Assembly: GCA_027532775.1 (NCBI GenBank) | Contig: JAPZTO010000003.1 | Coordinates: forward strand, 186,001 to 250,000 | Length of the DNA stretch: 64,000 nt | Origin: Beijerinckiaceae bacterium | Lineage (GTDB): Bacteria > Pseudomonadota > Alphaproteobacteria > Rhizobiales > Beijerinckiaceae | Direction: 5' to 3' | Part shown: one piece after another, positions 54,082 through 61,282 of the stretch | How the letters are laid out: the number at the start of each line of letters is the position of its first letter | Position numbering within the stretch: the stretch's first letter is position 1 | Notes under the pieces: generated by a model | Database searches by the model: none | Told to the model about the DNA's origin: nothing | What the model saw: the letters and a program-made list of their open reading frames with translations, nothing else | Program-made: the position numbers and the translations under genes

Positions 54082-55275
54082 ATGGAGTGGCCGATGCTGA
54101 ACTCGCTCGACCTCGCCAAGAAGGCCGCGGATACCAGGGTTGTTGTCGCCATGTCCGGCGGCATCGATTCATCGGTGGCTGCCGCCCTGATGAAGCAGGC
54201 CGGCTATGATGTGGTCGGGATCACGCTCCAGCTTTACGATCACGGCGCGGCCACGCACCGGACCGGCGCCTGCTGTGCGGGGCGCGACATCCAGGACGCG
54301 CGTAATGTCGCTGCCCATCTTGGCATTCCGCATTACGTGCTCGATTACGAGAGCCGCTTCCGCGAAGAGGTGATCGATCGTTTCGTCGACAGCTATGCCG
54401 CTGGCGAAACGCCGATCCCCTGCGTTGATTGCAACCGGACTGTGAAGTTCCGCGATCTGCTGCGCTTCGCAGAAGATCTCGGTGCGGATTGCCTTGTGAC
54501 CGGGCACTACGTCGAAAGCCGGCTCATGCCGGATGGCCACCGGGCGCTGTTCCGGCCGCGTGATCTCGATCGCGACCAGAGCTATTTCCTGTATGCCACG
54601 ACGCAGAAGCAGCTTGACCTGCTCCGCTTTCCGCTGGCCGGGCTGACCAAGCCGGAAACGCGCGAGATCGCCCGGGCGATGGGCATCGCGATCGCCGACA
54701 AGCCGGACAGCCAGGATATCTGCTTCGTGCCAAGCGGCAATTACGCCGCCCTGGTCGAGAAGCTCCGCCCGGAGGCGACCCTGCCCGGCCTCATCCGCCA
54801 TGTCGATGGCCGCGAACTCGGCCGGCATGACGGGATCATCCGCTATACGATCGGGCAGCGCCGGGGCCTCGGCATCGCCTCGCGCGACCCGCTCTATGTT
54901 GTCCGGATCGATGCCGCCACACGGGAAGTCGTGGTTGGCCCGCGCGAAGCGCTGGCTGTCCGCAGCCTCGAGCTGCGTGACGTCAACTGGCTGGGCGATG
55001 TCCCGCTTGATCGCCTGCCGGCCAACGGCATCGAGGTTTTTGCCCGGGTCCGCTCCACTCGGCCGCCAAAGCCCGCCATTATCCGGCGGGAAGGAGACGC
55101 TTTCGTCGTCGAGCTGCTCGATGGCGAGGAAGGGGTGGCGCCCGGGCAGGCCTGCGTCCTCTATGCCGAGGGCGAGGGCCAGTCCCGCGTGCTCGGAGGC
55201 GGCACGATCGGTCGCCGGCGAGCGCCCAACCAGTCCGTGCCGGATGATACAAAGGTGGCGCTCGGCGCCGCCTGA
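54082..55275 (+). CDS. mnmA: tRNA 2-thiouridine(34) synthase MnmA
   Basis: A 397-residue enzyme. PP-loop [18 protein letters not shown], catalytic cysteines C117 in [13 protein letters not shown] and C214 in [11 protein letters not shown]. It makes the s2U34 modification in tRNAs for Lys, Glu and Gln. Start at ATG 54082 or 54094. It is followed by a methyltransferase gene 35 bases downstream. Confidence 0.95.
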   Translation: MEWPMLNSLDLAKKAADTRVVVAMSGGIDSSVAAALMKQAGYDVVGITLQLYDHGAATHRTGACCAGRDIQDARNVAAHLGIPHYVLDYESRFREEVIDRFVDSYAAGETPIPCVDCNRTVKFRDLLRFAEDLGADCLVTGHYVESRLMPDGHRALFRPRDLDRDQSYFLYATTQKQLDLLRFPLAGLTKPETREIARAMGIAIADKPDSQDICFVPSGNYAALVEKLRPEATLPGLIRHVDGRELGRHDGIIRYTIGQRRGLGIASRDPLYVVRIDAATREVVVGPREALAVRSLELRDVNWLGDVPLDRLPANGIEVFARVRSTRPPKPAIIRREGDAFVVELLDGEEGVAPGQACVLYAEGEGQSRVLGGGTIGRRRAPNQSVPDDTKVALGAA

Positions 55276-55310
55276 TCGACCTGAACATGCCAGATCGCAG
55301 GGGAGCGGGA

Positions 55311-55970
55311 ATGGCCAAGGATATCGACCTGTCGACCATCACCAAGGCCTACGCCAAATGGGCGCCGGTCTATGACATGATCTATTCCCGCATCCTGCGG
55401 CCGGGCCGGAATGAGGCCGTCAAGGCCGCGCTGGCCTGCGGCAGGGAGATCCTCGAGGTTGGCGTCGGGACCGGGCTTTCGCTGGGCGACTACCCGGCCG
55501 GCTACCGCGTGACGGGGATCGATCTGTCGAAGCCCATGCTCGACAAGGCGGCGGAAAAGCTCGCCGGGTTGCCGGTCCATGCCGTGACGGGGCTTGCCGT
55601 GATGGATGCCTGCCGGCTCGGCTTCCGCGACGCCACTTTCGATGCCGTTGTCGGGCAGTACATGATCACGCTCGTGCCGGATGCCGAGGTCGCCCTCGAT
55701 GAATTCGCGCGCGTGGTGAAGCCCGGCGGCGAGATCATCCTGGTCAACCATATCGGGGCGGAGAAGGGTCTTGTCGCCATGCTCGAAAAGGCCGCCGCTC
55801 CCCTTGCCAAGCGCGTCGGATGGCGTTCCGAATTCCAGCTGCAGCGGATCCGGACCTGGGCACAGCAGGCGGGTTTCTCCGTTGCCTCGGCGAAGCGCGT
55901 GGGCTTTGCCGGCTTCTTCACCGTGGTCCGGCTGCGGGATGCCCGCATGGCCAAGGCCGAAGCCGCCTGA
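55311..55970 (+). CDS. pmtA: SAM-dependent methyltransferase, PmtA-like
   Basis: A 219-residue class I methyltransferase with the SAM motif EILEVGVGTGLSLGDYPAG, post-I motif VTGIDLSKPMLDKAAEKL and PGGEIILVNHIG. Length and sequence resemble bacterial phosphatidylethanolamine N-methyltransferase PmtA of the Rhodobacter/Rhizobium group, which makes phosphatidylcholine. ATG at 55311 has a AGGGGAGCGG ribosome site; ATG 55287 is an alternative. Substrate is inferred. Confidence 0.8.
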   Translation: MAKDIDLSTITKAYAKWAPVYDMIYSRILRPGRNEAVKAALACGREILEVGVGTGLSLGDYPAGYRVTGIDLSKPMLDKAAEKLAGLPVHAVTGLAVMDACRLGFRDATFDAVVGQYMITLVPDAEVALDEFARVVKPGGEIILVNHIGAEKGLVAMLEKAAAPLAKRVGWRSEFQLQRIRTWAQQAGFSVASAKRVGFAGFFTVVRLRDARMAKAEAA

Positions 55971-56048
55971 ATGCAATAGCCCCTTGACCGGCGCGGCGCG
56001 GGCCCTTATGCGGGTGGCTCTCGCGCGGCACCCTGTGCCGTTGTGGAT

Positions 56049-56125
56049 GGCAGTGTAGCTCAGCTGGTTAGAGCGTGGCACTCATAATGCCAAGGTCGGT
56101 GGTTCGAGCCCACTCACTGCTACCA
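56049..56125 (+). tRNA. tRNA-Met (CAT)
   Basis: A 77-base tRNA with encoded CCA. Acceptor stem GGCAGTG pairs with CACTGCT, D arm GCTC to GAGC, anticodon stem TGGCA and TGCCA around loop CTCATAA, T arm GGTGG and CCACT around TTCGAGC. The anticodon CAT is at 56083-56085. It is elongator methionine or the lysidine-modified isoleucine tRNA; I cannot tell which for sure, but the acceptor is not that of the initiator. Confidence 0.9.
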
Positions 56126-56227
56126 TCCCTCTTTTCGATCATCCCTCGTTCTGGCCGCCCCGCTTCTCCGCGATGCGACAGCTTCTTGCCGGGCCGTGCC
56201 TTGCTGCGGCCATCAGCGCCTGTGGCT

Positions 56228-56249
56228 GCCGCCCCCGTGCGGGGGCGGC
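56228..56249 (-). terminator. Hairpin after the RND pump gene
   Basis: A 9-bp stem GCCGCCCCC and GGGGGCGGC around a 4-base loop lies just after the stop of the RND pump gene (minus strand). No T-run follows, so it is a candidate. Confidence 0.5.
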
Positions 56250-56255
56250 CGCGTG

Positions 56256-59200
56256 TCAGGCAGCCTCTGCCGGTTCCGGCCCCGCAGCCGGCTTCTTCTT
56301 CCGCGAGAAGGACATCAGCCAGCTGGAGACGACATAGAAGACCGGCGTGAAGATCAGGCCGAAGAAGGTCACCCCGATCATCCCGGAGAAAACGGCGATG
56401 CCGAGGGACTGGCGCATTTCCGCACCGGCACCCTGCGCGATCACCAGTGGCAGCACGCCGAGGATGAAGGCGAGCGAGGTCATCAGGATCGGGCGGAGGC
56501 GGGTTCGCGCCGCTTCGATGGCCCCCTCGATCCGGGACCGGCCCTCATCCTCGGCCTGTTTGGCGAATTCGACAATGAGGATCGCGTTTTTCGCGGCCAG
56601 CCCCACCAGCACCACCAGCCCGATATCGACCAGGATGTTACGGTCCAGCCCGGCGATCCTCACCCCGATCATCGCGGCGAAAATACACATCGGCACAATC
56701 AGCAGCACGGCGAGCGGCAGCAGCCAGCTCTCGTAGAGCGCGGCCAGCAGCAGGTAGACGAAGATCACGGCCAGACCGAAGGCGATGATTGTCGTGTTGC
56801 CGGCGAGCTTTTCCTGCAGCGCGATTTCCGTCCATTCGAAGCCGAAGCCCGAGGGCAGACGCTCGCGCGCGATCTTCTCGATCGCGGCGATGCCCTGGCC
56901 CGAGGAATAGCCGGGGGCCAGCGAGACCTGGACTTCAGCAGCGGGATAGAGGTTATAGCGCGGTACCCGATAGGCGCCGGTAATGTTGGAGAAAGTGGCA
57001 ACGGAGCCGATCGGCACCATCTCGCCATCGACATTGCGCGTCTTGAGATTGGCCACGTCGCGCAGGTCGAGACGGTAGGGGTTGTCGGCCTGCGCCGTGA
57101 CCCGGTAGGTGCGGCCGAGAACGTTGAAATCGTTCACGAAGGAAGAGCCCATATAGACGGAGAGGGCTTCGAAGACCCGCCCGATCGGCACGCCGAGCAT
57201 TTCCGACTTCGTCCGGTCGATATCGGCGTAGATCTGCGGTGTCCGGGTGGAGAACAGGGTATAGGCCTGGGTCAGGCCGGGAGTCTGCGAGGCCGAGCCG
57301 GCAACAATCCAGGCCGAGCCTTCGAGCGCCGGCAGGCCGCGGCCGCCCCTGTCCTGGACATAGCCCTTGAGCCCGCCGCCGGTGCCGATGCCGGGAACGG
57401 CCGGGGGCTCGATCACCAGCGAGAAGGCTTCGGGAATGGCAAACATCTGGCCGCGGAGATCGTTGAGGATATCCTTGCCGGTGAGTTTGAGCGCCTCGCG
57501 ATCCTTGAAGTCGGACAGGGTCACGAAGACCACGCCGCCATTCGGCGCGTTGGTGAAGGTGGCGCCGTCCAACCCGACAAAGGCCACGGCGTTCTTCACG
57601 CCCGGGCGCGAGAGCAGGATGTCGGAGGCGCGGCGGATCACCGCATCGCTGCGCTCGAGCGTCGAGCCCGGCGGAAGCTGGAAGGCGACGATCAGGTAGC
57701 CGCGATCGAGCTGCGGGATCAGGCCTGTCGGGACAACGCGGATCTGGTGGGCGGTCAGGCCGATCAGGCCGCCATAGACCACCAGGACCAGCATCGACAG
57801 GCGGATCATCCGCGAGGTCAGCATGCCATACCGGTTCGAAAGCCAGTCAAAGCCCCGGTTGAAGCCGCCAAAAAAGGCGCGGATCGGTGCGCCGAGCCGG
57901 CCGCCGGTCTTGTGGTGGGGATCATGCGGCTTCAGCAGGACCGCAGAGAGCGCGGGCGAGAGCGTCAGCGAAACAAAGGCAGAAATGGCCGTCGAGGCGG
58001 CGATGGTGATCGCGAACTGGCGGTAGAACGAGCCCTGAAGCCCCTCGATAAAGGCCGTGGGGATGAAGACCGCGCAGAGGACCAGCGAGATCGCGATGAG
58101 CGCGCCGCCGACCTCGTCCATCGTCTTGTGGGCTGCCTCGCTCGGCGAAAGCCCCTCGCGAAGGTAGCGCTCGACATTCTCCACCACGACAATCGCGTCG
58201 TCGACCACGATGCCGATCGCAAGGACCAGCCCGAACAGCGACAGCGTGTTGAACGAGATGCCGGCCATGGCCATGATCAGGAAGGTGCCGACCAGCGAGA
58301 CGGGAATGGCAAGGATCGGGATGATCGCGGCCCGCCAGGACTGGAGGAACAAGACCACCACCACGATGACGAGGAGGGTGGCCTCGATCAGCGTCTTGAT
58401 GACTTCGTTGACCGATTCCTGGATGAATTCGGTGGGGTTATAGACGACCGAATAGCTCAGGCCGGACGGGAAGGTCTCCGCCATCCGGGCCATTTCGCGG
58501 ATCAGCGCATCCGACGTCGTCAGCGCATTCGAGCCGGGACGCTGGAAGACCCCGATGGCCACCGCGTTCTTGTTGTTGAGATAGGCGTTGATCGAATAGT
58601 CCTGACTGCCGAGTTCTGTCCGGGCGACATCGCGCACGCGGACCACGCCATTGGTGTCCGACCGGATGATGATATTGGCGAATTCCTCGACATCGGTCAG
58701 CCGGCCCAGGGTCTGGACGGACAGCTGGAACGCGCCGTCGGAACTAGCGGGCGGCTGGTTGATCGAACCGGCGGCGACTTGCAGGTTCGCCGCGCGAAGT
58801 GCGGAAACGACCTCGCCGGCCGTCAGGTTGCGGGCGGCCACACGGGCCGGGTCGAGCCAGACGCGCATCGAATAGTCACGGGCGCCGAAGACGCTGATAT
58901 TGCCGACACCGTCAACGCGACCAAGTACGTCCTTCACGTAAAGCGTGGTGTAGTTCGAGATATATTGCTGGTCGCGCGTGCCATCCGGCGAGGTCATGTG
59001 GATGACCATCATCAGGTCGGGCGAGGATTTCCGCACCTGCACGCCCTGGCGGCGGACTTCTTCCGGCAGGCGGGCTTCCGCACCGGAGACGCGGTTCTGC
59101 ACCAGCACCTGCGCCTGGTCGATATTGGTGCCCGGCTTGAACACGACATTGATCGAGACCCGGCCATCCCCCGTCGATTGCGAGGAGATGTAGAGCATGT

Positions 59201-59429
59201 TGTCGACGCCGTTCACTTCCTGCTCGATCGGCGCGGCAACGGTGGAGGCGATGATCTCTGCCGAGGCACCCGGATAGGACGCCGTGATGTTGACCGTCGG
59301 CGGGGCGATTTCCGGATATTCGGAGATCGGCAGGGCCCGCTGCGTGATCAGACCAGCAATCGTGACAAGGATCGACAGCACGCTCGCGAAGATCGGGCGG
59401 TCGATGAAGAAATGCGAGAACCGGAACAT
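56256..59429 (-). CDS. RND-family multidrug efflux transporter (AcrB-like)
   Basis: A 1057-residue RND pump: MFRFSHFFIDRPIFASVLSI at the start, proton relay VVDDAIVVVENVERYL in TM4, and the conserved lysine in LAAKNAILIVEFAKQ of TM10, with twelve hydrophobic segments and two large periplasmic loops. It exports drugs or toxic compounds using the proton gradient, with the adaptor encoded just upstream. No outer-membrane channel gene is seen in the window. Confidence 0.93.
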   Translation of the reverse strand: MFRFSHFFIDRPIFASVLSILVTIAGLITQRALPISEYPEIAPPTVNITASYPGASAEIIASTVAAPIEQEVNGVDNMLYISSQSTGDGRVSINVVFKPGTNIDQAQVLVQNRVSGAEARLPEEVRRQGVQVRKSSPDLMMVIHMTSPDGTRDQQYISNYTTLYVKDVLGRVDGVGNISVFGARDYSMRVWLDPARVAARNLTAGEVVSALRAANLQVAAGSINQPPASSDGAFQLSVQTLGRLTDVEEFANIIIRSDTNGVVRVRDVARTELGSQDYSINAYLNNKNAVAIGVFQRPGSNALTTSDALIREMARMAETFPSGLSYSVVYNPTEFIQESVNEVIKTLIEATLLVIVVVVLFLQSWRAAIIPILAIPVSLVGTFLIMAMAGISFNTLSLFGLVLAIGIVVDDAIVVVENVERYLREGLSPSEAAHKTMDEVGGALIAISLVLCAVFIPTAFIEGLQGSFYRQFAITIAASTAISAFVSLTLSPALSAVLLKPHDPHHKTGGRLGAPIRAFFGGFNRGFDWLSNRYGMLTSRMIRLSMLVLVVYGGLIGLTAHQIRVVPTGLIPQLDRGYLIVAFQLPPGSTLERSDAVIRRASDILLSRPGVKNAVAFVGLDGATFTNAPNGGVVFVTLSDFKDREALKLTGKDILNDLRGQMFAIPEAFSLVIEPPAVPGIGTGGGLKGYVQDRGGRGLPALEGSAWIVAGSASQTPGLTQAYTLFSTRTPQIYADIDRTKSEMLGVPIGRVFEALSVYMGSSFVNDFNVLGRTYRVTAQADNPYRLDLRDVANLKTRNVDGEMVPIGSVATFSNITGAYRVPRYNLYPAAEVQVSLAPGYSSGQGIAAIEKIARERLPSGFGFEWTEIALQEKLAGNTTIIAFGLAVIFVYLLLAALYESWLLPLAVLLIVPMCIFAAMIGVRIAGLDRNILVDIGLVVLVGLAAKNAILIVEFAKQAEDEGRSRIEGAIEAARTRLRPILMTSLAFILGVLPLVIAQGAGAEMRQSLGIAVFSGMIGVTFFGLIFTPVFYVVSSWLMSFSRKKKPAAGPEPAEAA

Positions 59430-59489
59430 GGCGTCGCCTCGGGACGGGGATCAGGGACGGGTCGCGCAGCCGGGGCCGCGCGAACGGGT

Positions 59490-60644
59490 TCAGGGGCGCG
59501 CCGGTGGCTTGATCTCGCCCGGCTGGGGTGTCACCGCAACGCCGGGGCGGACCATCGGATTGGCAAGGCCGTTGATGATCACCCGGTCATTCGCCGCGAG
59601 GCCGCTGCGGATGACGCGCAGGCCCTCGACGATCGGGCCCGGCACGACAGGTTTCGGCACGACCTTGTTGTCCGGGCCGACAATGAAGACCAGCTTGCTC
59701 GTCTGGTCCGAGACGATCGAGGCATCCGGGATCAGCAAGGCGTCGAGTTCGCCGCTATAGAGCTGGAGCCGCCCGAAGGTGCCGGCGGTCAGGAACTGGT
59801 CCTTGTTGGCGAAGATCGCCCGGCCGCGGATGGTGCCCGAACGGGCATTGAGCTGGTTGTCGACGAATTCCATCTGGCCTTCGCGCTGCCATTCGCGCTC
59901 ATCCGCCAGCCGGACGCGGACAGGCAGCGGCTTTTCCCGGCTCGATGGACGGTCACCGGTTTGCATGAGGCGCGAATAACGCAGGTAATCCGCTTCCGAC
60001 GCCTCGAAGATGAAGTTGATCGGGTCGATGCTGATGATGTTGGTGAGCAAGGTGGCGCCACCCTGCGCGCCGGTAATGAGGTTGCCGGCATCAACGCGCT
60101 TGTCCGAGATCCGGCCGCCGATCGGGGCCCGCACCTCGGTCCATTCGAGGTTCAGCTCCGCCTGCTTGAGATTGGCTTCCGCTGCCTGTTGAGATGCCCG
60201 GGCGCTGGCCAGGTTGGCCTTGCGCTGGTCGAGGTCGCGGGCGGTGATCGTCTGGTTCCGCGTCAGCCCCTCGGCGCGCTCGACCTCGTTTTCCGCCAGC
60301 GCGACCTGCGCCTTCGCCCTTTCGACATCCGCACGGGCGGCATCGACACTGAGCTGGAAGGGGCGCTGGTCGATCGAGAAAAGGAGGTCGCCCTTGTTGA
60401 CCACCTGCCCGTCCCGGAAGTGAACCTTTTCGATGAAGCCGGAGACGCGGGCGCGCACCTCGACCTGCTCTCGCGCTTCGAAACGCCCGGTATATTCATC
60501 CCAGAGCGTGATTTTCTTTGCCAGAGGTGCCGAGACCTGCACCGGCGGTGCCGGCGGAGCGCCCTGTGCAAGGGCATGGGTGGCGGCGGCAGCCAGAACA
60601 AGGGCGAGGGCTGACCGTTGGCATGTATTCAGAACACGGCGCAT
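59490..60644 (-). CDS. RND efflux periplasmic adaptor (AcrA-like)
   Basis: A 384-residue membrane fusion protein with a signal peptide (SALALVLAAAATHALAQG) and the adaptor pattern EYTGRFEAREQVEVRARVSG, FIEKVHFRDGQVVNKGDLLF and WTEVRAPIGGRISDKRVDAG, with a helical hairpin between. It links the AcrB-like pump to an outer-membrane channel. First gene of the pump operon, divergent from the Fur-family gene. Confidence 0.92.
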   Translation of the reverse strand: MRRVLNTCQRSALALVLAAAATHALAQGAPPAPPVQVSAPLAKKITLWDEYTGRFEAREQVEVRARVSGFIEKVHFRDGQVVNKGDLLFSIDQRPFQLSVDAARADVERAKAQVALAENEVERAEGLTRNQTITARDLDQRKANLASARASQQAAEANLKQAELNLEWTEVRAPIGGRISDKRVDAGNLITGAQGGATLLTNIISIDPINFIFEASEADYLRYSRLMQTGDRPSSREKPLPVRVRLADEREWQREGQMEFVDNQLNARSGTIRGRAIFANKDQFLTAGTFGRLQLYSGELDALLIPDASIVSDQTSKLVFIVGPDNKVVPKPVVPGPIVEGLRVIRSGLAANDRVIINGLANPMVRPGVAVTPQPGEIKPPARP

Positions 60645-60823
60645 TGCCGACTCCGTCGAAAGTTGAATGCGAAACTAGGTACATCGCTGGAAAAGAAAAA
60701 CCAGTCACTTTCCGTGATTATCGCCGTCATGCTGCCAGAAAGATGACAGGAGCCGTAACGGAGGCAGGGCCGATACGGCAGGTGCTTCTTGCTCCTGCCT
60801 TGCAACAAGGCTAGTTTTCGCAG

Positions 60824-61258
60824 ATGGACGATGTGAAAACCCGCTTCGATCGTTACCAGGCCGATTTGCGCCGGGCCGGCATCCGCATGACCAATCAGCG
60901 GCGGATCATCCTCCAGGTGCTGGCCGAAGCGGATGACCATCCGGATGCGAACGAGCTGCATCGACGCGCTTTCGCGCATGATCCGACGCTGTCGCTGTCC
61001 ACGGTCTACCGGACCTTGCGCCTGCTGGAGGAGCGCGGCGCGATCCAGCGGCATGCTTTCGATGACGGGCGGGCGCGGTTCGAGAATGCCGATGTCGCCC
61101 ATCACGACCATCTGATCGATATCGAGACCGGTCAGGTCATCGAGTTCCATTCCGAGCGGATCGAGAAGCTGCAATCCGAGCTGGCCCGCGAACTGGGTTA
61201 CGAGATCGTCCGGCACAGGCTTGAACTCTACGGCCGGAAGCTGCCCGGCCGTTCCTGA
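60824..61258 (+). CDS. Fur-family transcription regulator
   Basis: A 144-residue Fur protein. N-terminal winged helix [19 protein letters not shown] and [15 protein letters not shown]; metal site [20 protein letters not shown], where the structural cysteines of classic Fur are absent, as is usual for alphaproteobacterial Fur/Mur. It would sense iron or manganese. It is divergent from the RND adaptor gene with about 180 bases between; no clear Fur box was found there. Confidence 0.88.
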   Translation: MDDVKTRFDRYQADLRRAGIRMTNQRRIILQVLAEADDHPDANELHRRAFAHDPTLSLSTVYRTLRLLEERGAIQRHAFDDGRARFENADVAHHDHLIDIETGQVIEFHSERIEKLQSELARELGYEIVRHRLELYGRKLPGRS

Positions 61259-61282
61259 GCGGGGCGGCTTGCGGCAGGTCCC

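Noticed and set aside
56196-60614. Very long + strand open frame of 1472 codons
   Set aside because: It is antisense to the RND pump and adaptor genes, which have full family motifs. GC-rich codon bias leaves the opposite frame open.
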